A stretch of 64,000 nt of DNA from Oasisia sp. SBJ-2009 (GCA_964017155.1 OZ024867.1:18832089-18896088), one strand, 5' to 3'; numbered from the stretch's first letter, positions 44,109-56,009 are shown. Numbers and translations are program-made. Notes: generated by a model not told the origin, from the letters alone.

Positions 44109-44943
44109 AAGACTATGTCTATGTCGTATACATGTACATTTGGCCATTTTTCTCATGTTTTCACAGGGGAAAGTGTCGATTACTTTACTTTTGCATATAC
44201 ATTTCATTAAAAGATCCAATATTTACCTTCTCTCTTCAACCGGAAAGCTGTGGAAAACCATTTCCGGATATTTTGTGCGACTGTTGTTGCAGTTGGGCGC
44301 AGTAATTCGACATCCAACGTCGAGCAGACGTATGTAGCTTAGCACGCTTAAAAATAGATGGCGTTAGTGGTTGTGGCGTCACACGTTATCGCGAGGAGTT
44401 GCGTATCTTTGACTTTGTGAAGCTATAATATCCTTGGTTAAATGCTCAACGTTGGTATGTACAACTGTCGAATCCAACGTGTTTTCGACGTTGCATGTTA
44501 TGTATTGTAGTGTGTTTGTCAACACGTGGTTACAGTAGTAGATTCCATGACAGTCAGTGTTCTTGACTTAAGAGATTGCAACCCAAGCAGAAATAATACC
44601 TCTACTCAGCAGGAAGGCTGCAGAAACAATTAGTCTGATCACGGTTAACTGCGCAATCGTCAAGCAGCTGCACGCTGTTGGTAGATTGAACTCATTCGCT
44701 ATGTCTATGAGTTCAAAACGGCGTTTGAAGACTCATATATTCGATGTCTGCCAGGCAATGTAAGCCTGAAAGAGCGAAGCCAGTGCAGTGTCACCCACTA
44801 CGTGTGCCAATAGCACTACAAACAAACCTGAAGGAGTAATTGGATGATATCGTGAAGGGTACGTTTATCACGCCTGTGACTGACCCTACTCAGTGGTGCT
44901 CCCAAATCTCTATTTATAATAAGATAAGTAGCAAACTGCACGT

Positions 44944-45810
44944 ATGCATGAAACCGAGGCCACTGCGCCACGAAGAGATTATCCTCTAACAACAACCGAA
45001 GACATCCCCACACAGCTACGTCACGCTGAAGTGTTCAGCAAAGAAGATTTAACATATTACTGGCACTGCGAACTCGACGAGGAAAGCATCTATCTCAAAA
45101 TCTTCATTAATCCGCATGGAAGGTACCGATGACTAAGGCTGCTATTTGTCGTCTGTGTGGCAGATGACATCGTGACAAACGGCTGCTTGGAGGACAAATA
45201 GGACAGCAACCTCAGAAACCTACTGACAATATGCAGAGAAAACAGCGTGAAATTCAACTAAGACAACAGCACGTTGCATGCCTTACATCAATGTTGTTAT
45301 TAACAAAGCACTGAAACCGGACATGAAGATACTGGAAACCATTTCATGTATGCCTATCCTTACTGACGAATAAGCAGTGCACTGTGTGCAAGGCATGATT
45401 ACTCAACTTGTCACATTTCACACCCGACTCTCCACTGTCAGAACCAGTACGACGACTGACTCGTCAGGACACTACGATGAGCTGAAGAGACTTGTAACAA
45501 CTGCACTTTTGTTTTCATACTATGATCCATTTAAGAAACGGACCATTCGGTGTGCTGCCTGCACTGATGCACGAAGGCAAGTCTCGTGCATACGCCAGCA
45601 CATGATGGATAAGTGGAACAGAAGCCAATTCGACCCATTCATGTCGATGCTGGAGTTTCGCAACACATCTACGAAAAGAGCAGGCAGTAGTCCAGCACAG
45701 TGCATATTAAACAGACGCACGAAGACCATGTTGAAGTGTTTGTTTCACGATGTGACTTGTGCAAAAGACTGCAGCCTTACGGTAGCGATTGTTTTAGACA
45801 TTTAAACATC
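44944..45810 (+). pseudogene. Ty3/gypsy pol remnant (RT joined to integrase end)
   Basis: Decayed pieces in several frames. RT is seen as VFSKEDLTYYWHCELDEES at about 45028-45090, then VADDIVTNG and NLRNLLTICRENSVKFN near 45160-45260 with stops, then GMITQLVTFHTRLSTVR and YYDPFKKRTIRC at 45395-45560 (start of RNase H). This runs directly into MSMLEFRNTSTK and SSPAQCILNRRTKTM (45640-45735), which is the late integrase region. Most of RNase H and integrase has been deleted. It resembles K02A2.6-like gypsy elements; it is a different family from the element at 16-25 kb. Confidence 0.75.
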
Positions 45811-46236
45811 CGGGGAGTAACCCGGATCGCCACGGTTCGCCAAGGAGTTGCCACGGACAAGCCAATGATCGCCAAGGTTTCGTCACGGTGTCACTACGAT
45901 TCTTCACGGATGCCCCGGATTGACGGTCCAGGGTGATTCGGCTTCTGAACCGGGACAGTGGTACCTAGGCTTTAGCCCCAGGATCGCGACATGCGAGAAA
46001 AAGACATTGCTATTTCTATACAACGGAATGAACACTGAAATATCGGAGCGCTCATGAGTGTTGAAGTCCAAAGGGCAGACAGAGATCTGACGGAAGCGGC
46101 AGCTAAATGCACGTGGTTCTACCGTGTACTCTTAGGTGAAAGAAAAACGTCACAAAGGCTGTGGCACAAACGGTGGTTGCGATGCCGATAGCTAATGTCA
46201 ATCCACCGCCACAACTAAGTCAATCCGAAGGATGAT

Positions 46237-46870
46237 TTGACGATGTTCAAGCGGTTATTTACTAACTACGCTGTGATCACACGAGTCAATCGGCAGGAAA
46301 AACCTTATCAACTGACAGTGGTCCTTACCGATGTGGGATCGGTAAGTGTCAGATTATATGACAATCTGACATTCACTGACACTGAGGACAATGAGGACAC
46401 TGACCTCATCATCAAAAAGAAATACAAGGCGCGGTACTTTTTTAACAGAAGAAACCAGGGCACCGAGGAATCATTTGATTCGTACCTAGTCGAGATACGA
46501 AATGTCGCAAAATCATGCAACTTCTGCGATTATCTGAGCGACTCACTTGTCACAGATAGAATCGTCATGGGTGTGTGTGATGCAGGAACGCGAAAACACC
46601 TACTCCACCAGCAGCCACTCACTCTACAAGCGGCTATGGACAGTATGTGTGGACGCACCGATGAAGAATTCATCATGGCCTTGGTAAGGCAGATACGCCA
46701 AATGCCCAACTTCCGCCGAAATGTGTATGAAAGACAAATCCCTGAAATTTCAAATCGACAGTGGCGCAACCGTGAATGAGTTACCCCAACTGTATGTCAA
46801 CTACGATGACATTCACCCATATGATGATTCGTTGCATATGTGGAATAGGACCACGAGTTTGCAACGTTGA
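46237..46870 (+). pseudogene. Ty3/gypsy gag remnant and protease start
   Basis: A 180-residue frame with gag-like features (RYFFNRRNQGTEESFDSYLV, IRNVAKSCNFCDYL, SLVTDRIVMGVCDAGTRKHLL, PLTLQAAMDSM). It overlaps another frame at 46727-46860 with KFQIDSGATVNELPQLYVN, where D-S-G is the aspartic protease active-site triad. Because gag/protease lies after the pol remnant on the same strand, either two copies are arranged head to tail or one has been rearranged. Confidence 0.7.
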
Positions 46871-47549
46871 TCAATCTGGCCAATGAAACGAGTTACTCAG
46901 TGCAAAACCTGTACAATGTCTTGCCAGAAGAGTGTGTATTACGACCCGCAGAGCGAGTTAGTCGTAGAATGTGACGCTGGTGAAAGAGCTGTACTCCTTC
47001 CGAAAGACAAACCATTGCGTATGCAAGTCGTGCGCTAACCAGCACAGAAACTCGATATGCTCAAACTGTGAAATAGTGTCTGGCCATTGGATTCGCGTTT
47101 GAACGTTTCCACCAGTATACACGCAGAACTGTTTACAAGTTGTCGTATTTCGTTGCACTAGCTGACATGACAAGCAGTACAGTAACAGGGCAGCCACTTC
47201 AGATGGAGTATACGTTTGACTGCAGTTTAAAACAACTGACGTCTCAGTCAATCTAACACATTTATCGAGGTGAACTGTAAGCATTTAGCACGGTGCCACT
47301 AACTGCAACTGTAATAAATACAAATGACACAATAGAGACGCAAATGTGTAAACATTCTATTTTACAAGTTTTACCATCTGTCTCATTGCCATACTCTTAC
47401 TGCCAAGTTCACTGCCTGATGAATCGGCATTCTTCCTTGCAATTCGTAGTATTTGAAAAAATGTGTAATCGGACACCAGCATATCGCTGAAGCAGCTTAC
47501 TTTTGATAGCAAGACAATGTGGGAATTGCATTTTCACAGTTTCTAATAA

Positions 47550-48265
47550 TTATTCAAAAAGATTCAACAAGAATGATTGTACGTTTCTTTGCGACATGGA
47601 ATTTCTTTCCTGTTGACGAAACACCAGTTCACACGCTAACAACACCTGATATGCTTGTTGTGCTGGATGGGTAAGGCTACCGTCCTTGTACTCTTTAAAC
47701 TGTGTTAATCTGGCAGCATCAATACATGAAACAGACGAAGTAGAAACCCTGGATATGCAATTATCACAAACTTTGTCATACTTCGTAATATTTGATACAC
47801 AATATCCAGCTAGGTAATATAAACTATTTTCTTCTGCACTACCTAGTTCATCAACACACGTTGCTTCGGAAAAGAGTGGGTGTAATGGGATTTCTGGCTC
47901 TGCTAGTTCAGGTGAAATTTTCTGCTGAGCTAGAAAATCGGCGACAAACTCTCCTTCCTCGTTCTCATAATTACCGTTGCTAGATGTTTTCATGAACTGT
48001 GCAACAGTCAATATTTTCAGTGGATATTTGAATTCGACTGGAGTTTACTCCCTCGCATGCTTTTTCTCCCAAGTGCATTTAGTTGATCATCAGTGAATAT
48101 TTTTTAATGAAGTCATGCATTTTGAATGGTTACTCATTAACAATGTTTTCTCACGTTTCATGCGCTTCACTTGTTTCTGAAGTAGTTTCATTTTTATATT
48201 CAATGCATGAAGTTTACGCTTTGATTTGCTAAGCTCATCACGCGGTTGCAACATTTCACCAGGAC
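47550..48265 (-). pseudogene. P/THAP9-like transposase, internally deleted
   Basis: Minus strand. At about 48235-48150 there is a Lys/Arg/Leu coiled coil (SKSKRKLHALNIKMKLLQK). Then, one frame over at about 48105-48050, FTDDQLNALGRKSMRGSK, the post-coiled-coil helix typical of P-like transposases. An abrupt join near 48035 leads into the C-terminal region: KYPLKILTVAQFMKTSSNGN at 48028, and LYYLAGYCVSN with CDNCIS (C-x-x-C) in the 153-residue frame 48011-47550. The catalytic RNase H core is missing. Family assignment is from recalled motifs. Confidence 0.55.
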
Positions 48266-48399
48266 ATGCTTTAGTTTCACTTAATTTAACATAATTAAAT
48301 ATTATGCAATGACTAATTAGCTTTTAAAGAAGTATTTTTTAACGATGACTTGAATCACATGAAAACCGTATTAGCAGCATAACATATAACATAAACATT

Positions 48400-48573
48400 C
48401 ATATGTGTGTGAGTATGTGTGTGTGTATATTACAATATGTGTGTATTTGGATGTGTGTGTGTTTGAATGTTTGCGTGTATGCGTGTATGTGTGAGAGTGT
48501 GATTGTGTGTATGTGTGTGTATGTGTGTGTATGTGTGTGTGAGTGTGTAAGTTTCAATATGTGTGTATTTGGA

Positions 48574-48605
<32 letters not shown>

Positions 48606-48634
48606 TGCATGCATGCGTGCGTGCGTGTGTGTGT
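48400..48634. repeat. (GT)n-rich degenerate microsatellite
   Basis: GTGTGTATGT / GTGTTTG / GTGCGTGC variants, with a short internal duplication of the TATTTGGATGTGTGTGTG segment. Confidence 0.9.
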
Positions 48635-48700
48635 AATGTCAACTCCAGCATGCATATTCAATGCTTGTGATGTGTAATCAAAACCGTTTTCACTGCCTAC

Positions 48701-48820
48701 CTGTTCCGCTGTTTATCTCAGTGAATCCGGTAGTAGACTCACAACACATGTTGTCAACCTGAGGTCTCACACAGTCGGTGTCATTGCGACACGGGTTTCT
48801 CACACGTTCATCACTATCTT
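48701..48820 (-). CDS. Possible Cys-rich exon (partial gene)
   Basis: On the minus strand a TTGTATTGCAG acceptor and ACAG/GTAGGC donor bound a 120-base open segment in phase 1 to 1. It encodes NPCRNDTDCVRPQVDNMCCES, which resembles part of a WAP-type or other small disulfide-rich extracellular module (C...D-x-D-C...CC). No flanking exon was recognised, so it may belong to an otherwise unseen secreted protein or be a chance match. Confidence 0.35.
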
Positions 48821-48936
48821 CTGCAATACAACATACATAATTCTCATTGCTACAAGTTCCAATGTCAAATTGTAAATACAACATATCACGATCATGTCGT
48901 GTTGTGTTTATTAAAGTTCACATTCAAATCGGTGTT

Positions 48937-49110
<174 letters not shown>

Positions 49111-49149
49111 TGTTCACGTATTTGAAATCTTATGTGATATAATGGCACA

Positions 49150-51060
49150 TTTTTAACTGGTGCTAAAATATACACTGACATTTTCGTGAACATATGGTTT
49201 CATAACATATCATCATTGCCCTTTATCTCTTTTCATGACAAACTTGAACACTACTTATTAGCTACAACTGACAATGTGTCGCCAGCAAACACTAACTTTC
49301 CTGCTCGTCGTCCACCTGCTTTGTTCGGTTAAAGAAAATGGTTGGTATCGCATTATGTTTTAATTTACGTTTCCCAGCAAGGCGGTGCAACTCAAACTGG
49401 TTGATGTCAAAGTGTGATTGAAATTAAATAAATAATAGCGACTATTTCAAATTATGCCATGAAAGTACTTTTTACGTTTACACATTTATTGTTTACAAAC
49501 TGTCTGAGACTGGGTTGGTCTTAGACTTACTAGAGTCTAGACGCTTGAATAACTGCTGAATATAATTTATAAAAGGAACTGTTGATTTAGTATAGACATG
49601 TAGTTAAATTAGCCAATTCTCCTTTATCATACAGTCTGTATGATAAAACTTTAATAAAACTCGCAACATAGCATTATACATACATTCCTGTACCTCTTCT
49701 TTGCCTTTGCCACATAATCAAAACCAAAGTCAAAGTCAAAGAACGAAGTAGAAAAATTAGAATTTGTTCTACCAACCCCATTCATAATCACGACGCATAG
49801 TAATTCATAGTCAACCAACATATAAATCAATTAAAATGTATATTTTACAGTCCCAGCGAGCAAATCAATGAACGTCTATAAACATGTAACAAAGTTAAAA
49901 ACGTGGCAAACCCGTTTTTGAGAAGTATAAATACTTCACTGCGCCATAATCCGTGATGGTGATATACACAACCGTGACGGGGCTAGTGTATTTTCTTGAT
50001 AATGCAATTTTGGGTATTTGGTCTTGTTAGTGTTGTAAAATTATAGGTACTTCACTCTAAATCTAACCAGATTCAAAGTATAAATTGTTTATATCATTAC
50101 ATGAACAACAGGCATTTATGCATCGTATGGAAACATGTGCCTTGTTTGTTTACACGAGAAATTTCGAATGACAGTGTAGTAGATCCTACGGCTACGGCTA
50201 CGTAATATTATGTCGACACCTACCTCGCACAATTTCGATATTCCTGGCTTCGCCTTCCACCCTTCATGATTCACATTACTTTCCCATGCTGCCAATCTTT
50301 TCTTATTAAAAGAGAAACCATATAACTTAAATTGTTGCTGTTATTGGAGCATCCCCAAGCAGAACAACAAGGCATTATATGCTGTACTGCTTGAAGACGC
50401 TCCAAATGAGACCGAAAATGGCGTCCACATTCATCCACCAATACAAAATTGGTACGTCTTTGGCCAAACTGTATCTATCTAAGGCTCTGGGAATCACGAG
50501 AAACTGAGAAGTGCGGTCTCTTATTATTATACGCTCGTTGATTTGCATCAATACATCAAAACGAGGCGCAAAACGACGCGAATGGCTGCAGTTGTCAGCG
50601 TTGGTAAGAATACATTATTCTTCTTATGTTAGTAAATATTGCATAAGTGCCCCTAGAAACAACATATGATTAGAGCGTGTTGATTATTCAGAATGTTGCG
50701 CATTTGTTTTAAGTTTAACGAATCTTTAAAACAAAAACATTTAAGCAATAATCTTTGCGCGCCACGGGTGCTTAAAATAAATTGCATTTATTTAAATCTA
50801 CAACAGTCATATTGCCATTAATGTTATTACAGCTTTGCTCTTTTAATTGATTTAACGTAACTTTATTTTAGGAAACAAATAAGCTACTAAGTATCCTAAC
50901 ATGTTAAAATTGTTTTTATATAAAACAGCCAAATCATGCTATAAGTTAATTTTGTATTTCGTTGTGTCAGTAAACTGTAGCCATCTGTAGCCGCGTAGGC
51001 TACGCCGTAGGCCGATGCCATCTATCATATGGCACGTCTAATCATACATACTGTTATAAT
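49150..51060. other. Sequence without recognised gene
   Basis: AT-rich; no domain-bearing frame. A short ATGGCTGCAGTTGTCAGCG followed by TTG/GTAAGA at 50582-50605 could be a first coding exon, but nothing downstream supports it. Confidence 0.35.
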
Positions 51061-51063
51061 GTA

Positions 51064-51155
51064 AACATTTAACAAGATTTAACAAGATTGCCACCTAGAG
51101 AATCAACTCTAGATAGATGGAAGGTGGAAAAGGAAGCCGTTTGGCTTATTGAGAA
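51064..51155. repeat. Dispersed ~90-bp repeat (copy 1)
   Basis: TTAACAAGATTTAACAAGAT, then TGCCACCTAGAG, and AAGCCGTTTGGCTTATTGAG. A diverged relative in the same orientation is at 62833-62917. Possibly a SINE-like or terminal piece of a mobile element. Confidence 0.6.
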
Positions 51156-51205
51156 TCAAACCTATCTACCTAAGACTAAGTACATACCACCCGACTTAGC
51201 CTAAC

Positions 51206-52600
51206 TCAGACATAGCCGTCGATTTTATTTTTAAATATATTAACACTACTAGCACCTACACAATCAGCTGACGATCTGTTCCATTCGTTTACTATTCTTT
51301 GCGAAAATAAAACTTTTCTAATATATAATCTACACTGCTTCTTTGCTAATGTAACTCCATGATCATGTCCTGTAGTCCTTCGCTCTTCCTTGACCTTGAC
51401 CGTGAAAAAAATATTTCTGTCAATATTTTCATACCCATTCAATATGCTAAGAACCTCAATCTGATCTCCTCTCAATCTTCTAGGTTCTAGTGTTGTTAGA
51501 CCACATTCGATTAGACGCATTTCATAAAACAAATATTCCTGAGTTTTGGTATCATATTTGTTGCTCTCCTTTGTACTCTTTCTAGCATATCAATATCCTT
51601 CTTACGATATCACATGGTTTGTATGCAATATTCTAAATGAGGCCTAACTATTGTTTTATACAGCGGTATTATTAGTAATTTTATTTGTACACTATATTTC
51701 GCCTAATTAATCCAATAATTTGGTTTCCCTTCCCTTCATGTCAGCACTAATGGTTAACCCTAAGTCCTTTTCCTTTACAGTAATATTTAGTATAGTATCA
51801 CCCATTGTACGTTGTGCATCTTCATTGCCATGTTCTGTGTGGAAGACATAACCTGTTTGTGAAGCACGACCTCGCTTGTACAAACCCACGTTGAGACGGA
51901 AACAAGAACAAGTAACACGAACATCAACCAAGTGATCTTTACTTAGTCTTTCTAATAGTTTGCAAATCACTGATATTAAACTCACTGGTCTATTGTTCTC
52001 TGACTTGTTTCTTGAACCTTTTTTTAACAATGGTAAAATGTTTGCTTATTTCCATTATAACGGACCTATTCCCTCCTCTAATGACAAATTGAACACTGTC
52101 GCGAGCGGTATGCTGATTTGTTCTACAATTTCCAATGTAGGTTTTCTGCCATTAAGAATTCTTCTGTTATTATGTTTCCATCACTACCTACTAGAGGACC
52201 GACCTTATCCTGAACTTTCTGTTTACTTCGAATATGCGCATAAAAACGCTTGCTGTCATGTCTTATATTAAAAGCAATTTTTTGTTCATAGTTTCTCTTT
52301 GAATTTCTAATTTCAGCTGTAGCTTGATTAAGTGCTTCTTTATAAATGGCATAGTCTTCTTCACTTCAAGTATGTCTATATGTCTTCCACATCATTTGCT
52401 TGTACTTGATTTTTCTAATGGCTTCCTTCGATAAATGTTTCTTCTTTGACCGTTTCCCATGTTTTTTCAAGGGGACACATTTGTCAAAGACGGAGTCAAT
52501 TTCACTCTTTAAGATATTCCAGCAATATGTTGCTGTCTTGTTCTTTTGTGTATTATTCCAGTCTATCTTTGCTAAATATTCCTTCATGTCCTTATATCTT
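51206..52600 (-). pseudogene. CR1-like ORF2: linker and RT fragments
   Basis: Minus strand. The linker frame 52587-52366 (VFDKCVPLKKHGKRSKKKHL) is followed by 52030-51935 with KKGSRNKSENNRPVSLISV and CKLLER, an RT-domain start. The RT core, including the catalytic Asp pair, has mostly been lost; NITVKEKDLGLTISADMK near 51780 is already the region after it. The tail 51532-51206 carries the conserved CR1 end: LTTLEPRRLRGDQIEVLSIL, TLAKKQCRLYIRKVLFSQRI, VNEWNRSSAD and FKNKIDGY. Confidence 0.85.
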
Positions 52601-52740
52601 CCTTTGTGAAAAATTTTCCTGTACCTTATTTTTCTGTTCCGGTCTCCTTTTACATTGATGATAAAATGTATGTGGTTGTGATCGCTTCATCCCAGTGGCT
52701 TACATATCTTGACATTATCAACACATTCCTTCTGTGAGCT

Positions 52741-53463
52741 TTACACTGTATCCAACACGTTCTTGCCCCTGGTTGGTTCAAACACATGTTGAGAAAGGAA
52801 ACTATCTTGGACACTATCTTGATCCTCTCTCCCAGTACTCTGTAGAGATGTCCACTGTATATGCCCATGGTTAAAATTCTCCATAATAATACAGTCCCGT
52901 TTACTCACTTCTTTTATAGCATTATGTACTTTTTCATTCTCTTCTATAGTTATGTTTGGACTACGATAAACTAACCCAACAGTTAACGTTGAGTTTCCTG
53001 TAACTATGTTACACCAGACAGCTTCTTCACATTCTGCTTCTTTTTCTAATTTTATTTCATGAGCCTGGATGGATTCTTTAATATATAAAATAACTCCACT
53101 TCCCCTTCTTCCTAATCTACGTTTCCTAAACATTACATATCCTGTCATTCCTAATTCGGCATCTGATATATCGGGGGTGACCCAAGATTCAGCTACACCT
53201 ATTATGTGAGGGTCAATATCTTCTACCATAATGTTTAGTTCATTTATTTTGTTTACTATGCTCCTTGCATTTAAACAAACACATTTATTACCAAATTCCA
53301 TAGGGCTTTCCATGCTGTTCTTTGCTGATTTCTTGTTGCTGTCTTTAGCTATGCCTCTAGTATTTGGCTTCTCTGTGTATCCCCCCTGCGAAACTAGTTT
53401 AAAAATTGCAACCTGTTCCTCTGTCCATAGATCGAAGCAGGTTGTCGGAGAACACTGCTGCAC
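52741..53463 (-). pseudogene. CR1-like ORF2: endonuclease domain
   Basis: A 240-residue minus-strand frame with APE endonuclease motifs: CLNARSIVNKINELN, IIGVAESWVTPD (catalytic Glu), GSGVILYIKES, VGLVYRSPN and DCIIMENFNHGHIQW. In the last, the expected Gly-Asp-Phe-Asn has become Glu-Asn-Phe-Asn, so the catalytic Asp is missing. The frame ends within the domain. Confidence 0.85.
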
Positions 53464-54743
53464 CTTTTCCGCTTAGATGGAGGCCATCTCTCATATACAT
53501 GTCTTCTTTTCCAACAAAGTATCCCCACAACACTACAAATCCAACTCCTTCTTCTCCACACATCTGCCCTACTAGTGCGTTAATTGCCATATTCTTGCAG
53601 TTTCTATAAGTTGCTCCCCTTCTCCTCATCACTGGCAATATTCCTGAGAGAATGTAATCTGTTCAACTCTTGTCTTCTTCAGTGTCTCTACCAACTCTCT
53701 GTACCTCTGTACTATCCTGGTTGTTCCATCCCTGTCCGCATTGTTCGTCCCTACATTTACTAATATAGTTCCTCCCTGGCCATGCCCTAATACGTTCTCT
53801 ACCCATTCAGTCACATGCTCTATTCTAGCCCCCGGAAGAAAACAACACCGTCTTCTCCTTTGCTTAATGTCCTGTCCGTATTACGCAAAATGGAGACTCC
53901 TATAAATACCCTTTCTGTTCTCAATGCCCCCTCGATCGATCAGTGCTTCAGAGTAGCGCCTCCGTTTTGCATCTCCCTGGATGCTGACTTTTCCCCCTAC
54001 AGCTTTCTCTGTTGTTCGTTTCTTTCCTGCCTCTTTTCTTCCTGACATCATCCTTGTTATTGACTTCCGTTTGTCACATCTACTCTCAGTTCTTTTCTTC
54101 CCTTCGTCTTTCCTCCAGTCATCATGCAGTCGGTCGCGAAGCGACAAAGACTGCTTCCATCACTTGACTGTTGCACTCCATTTATCTTTCTGCTGTGAGA
54201 GTGATGTCCATGAGTCGATCTTTATGTCTCTCAGCTTCAGGTTTCTCTTGATGGTATCTTTGAACCGGAGACGAGGGCGCCCTCTCTTTCTGTGACCAGA
54301 AGACAGTTGGGAGTAGAGAACCTGCTTTGGTAGCCTGTCTGGTGACATCCTCATGAGGTGTCCAGTCCACCGGAGATTCTTTCTGATGAGAAGATCTTCC
54401 ATTTCCTTCCATTTCCTCCAGTAGCATCTACTTATATCATCTGCAGTCCCCTTGTCCCTCCCTCCTTCTCTACTTTTACTTTATCTACTGTCTCCTTCCT
54501 GCATGCCATGTTTTCTGTTGTTCTTTCTCCATTTGTTTTCCTTGCTACCGCCCTCCCTCCTCTCTCCATCCCCTTCACAATATCCGTTAGCCTAGCTAGC
54601 TCTGATGTCAGACAGTCCACTTTCCAACACCCTAAACATTGGAAAGTAAACACTCCCTCCGTTGTCTCTGACCAAGACCTTCCGCAGTCAAAATCCACCA
54701 AGCTGTGGCAGTGATCACACACCAAGTGCCTCCTTGCCTTCAC
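53399..54743 (-). pseudogene. CR1-like ORF1: zinc-binding plus SGNH/esterase-like domain, broken
   Basis: Minus strand. The N-terminus (54743-54432) has paired zinc-ligand-like residues (CDHCHSLVDFDC, CLGCWKVDC) and a helix. The frame is then interrupted by the nested insertion at 54120-54411. The basic middle continues at 54110-53881. The C-terminal part (53814-53399, with one frame change near 53635) has ILVNVGTNNADRDG, a block-III-like G-T-N-N, and DGLHLSGKGAAVFSDNLL, a block-V-like D-x-x-H. These are hallmarks of SGNH-hydrolase (esterase) domains known in ORF1 of some CR1 LINEs. The role is inferred: nucleic-acid or membrane association of the LINE particle. Confidence 0.8.
54120..54411 (-). 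mobile_element. 5'-truncated copy of the LINE family at 10.5-14.0 kb, nested
   Basis: Its reverse complement matches 13680-13979 closely (DLLIRKN, RWTGHLMRMSPDRLPKQVL, HRKRGRPRLRFKDTIK; CAGTCTTTGTCGCTTCGCGACCGAC) and ends in the same TGATG. The direct repeat TTTCCTCCAGT flanks it at 54109-54119 and 54412-54422, an 11-bp target duplication. Confidence 0.9.
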
Positions 54744-55009
54744 TTTTCTTTATGACTGACGAGTACTAAACGTTAATACTTGTATTTCATACTCCCCTCT
54801 GACAAGCCTGTGGCCAGTTTCATCAACCGTATTTAGTCTACGCGTTTACTTAGCGTTACGCAAGTGCGTGAATCCCAATTCTTGAATAGCTAAGTAGTTG
54901 CGTAAAACAAAATTACGCGGGTTTTATGTAGCGTACTTAACCTAGTTCTTAACTATGTAAGGCCGTAAATCTGTCACGTGGTAAGATTGACGTCATGATA
55001 CGGACAACC

Positions 55010-55362
55010 CCCGGGATTCCCCTTCCCTGTGTTGCCTGCTCGAAGAGTTTGGCGAGAATGCGTCAGTTCTCCAGAACAGACTGACAAACTCCGTAATAAA
55101 TAAACGGAAGAAACAAATTTGGGAGGCAATGACAATGTGTGCCAAAGTAAATTCGCGTGGAACGGAACGGCGAACCATTGGCATTGCCGAACTAAAAAAG
55201 AAATGGGCGGAGATGAAAAGCGTTAGTCTACGCATCAGCTCCGCTCGTTACTACCCCAAGTCTGGAGGTGGCAAGAAGGACAAGGAGCCTTGGTTCGCCG
55301 ACTAAGTGCTCGACGCGCTCGGAGTCGACACTGCGCTCTTTGAAGGCATCGTCGGTAAGTAC
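55010..55362 (+). pseudogene. Myb/SANT-like DNA-binding domain exon with premature stop
   Basis: The frame reads LLEEFGENASVLQNRLTNS, NKRKKQIWEAMTMCAKVNS, RRTIGIAELKKKWAEMKS and YYPKSGGGKKDKEPWFAD. This is the NAIF1/Myb_DNA-bind_5-type trihelix domain that often accompanies PIF/Harbinger transposases and their domesticated relatives. An in-frame TAA at 55303-55305 interrupts it, but the frame then resumes (VLDALGVDTALFEG) to a GTC-G/GTAAGT donor. Without a clear start codon and with the stop, this is most likely a decayed gene or transposon ORF; a sequencing error at the stop is an alternative. Confidence 0.65.
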
Positions 55363-56009
55363 GACTAGCATAAATTATCCGATAACAGAGCCGTTGTCCA
55401 ATGACACTGTAGTACATTGTTGCATTCTACTGTCAGTAGAAGTTTGGCATTGTCATTACTATTCATATTAATTACTATTTAGTTTTGTCTTACATCGGTA
55501 TTTTAATAATACTATTTGGTCATAGTTAGATATTGAAGCATAGTGTTAGTCACTGCGTGTGGTTTATAACAGGATGACTAGTCATCAGTTGCAACAACTT
55601 CCCCACGGGATGATGGTTGTTTTCTGCATGATGGTGGTGGTGATCAATCCTTCTTTGGCTTTGCATCCTGTGCCTGTGGCGTCGGCTCAACCCCAGTAAT
55701 AAATCATGCTTAAACCTTAACACATGTGCTTTAGTTGTTCTATAAAAATCATCGTGACTGTGGGAAGATTTCTGAATATTTGGCATATATTGTTAGGTAT
55801 AGACCACTGTATTCTTAGGTATAGACTAGCTAATTGCTGTATGGCCTCAAAACATTCAATTCATAATAAATAAATGTGTCATTCGTCAATATGTGAACTT
55901 CTACTGCAACTTACTTAACTTGTCTTGTTACGAATTATAGCACTAATTTTCATATGTGAACATAAACTAATTAATGTTGGTGTTTGTTATCTATACATAT
56001 AGGTTGAGG

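Larger units (their letters stand above)
41790..44515 (-). mobile_element. P-like DNA transposon remnant with long imperfect inverted ends
   Basis: About 250 bases at each end are inverted relatives. The outer ends share ATGCAACGT (41817-41825) against ACGTTGCAT (44488-44496). Inside, TAGCTTCACAAA...GATACGCAACTCCTCGCG (about 41978-42013) matches the reverse complement of 44390-44427, and AGCGTGCTAA also recurs inverted. Between them on the minus strand is one P-transposase-like exon. I could not find an 8-bp target duplication, and the precise ends are approximate. Confidence 0.7.
51195..54745 (-). mobile_element. Decayed CR1-type LINE with esterase-type ORF1, interrupted by a nested LINE
   Basis: Minus-strand element reading from about 54745 down to 51195: ORF1 (zinc-binding start, basic region, SGNH-like domain), then ORF2 endonuclease, linker and RT fragments, then the CR1-type C-terminus. 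Several frames and an RT core deletion show it is old. A 292-base fragment of another LINE is inserted in ORF1. Confidence 0.85.

Noticed and set aside
50582..50605. Short first coding exon (ATG...GTTG/GTAAGA)
   Set aside because: Eight codons with a donor-like site occur by chance and no downstream exon supports it.
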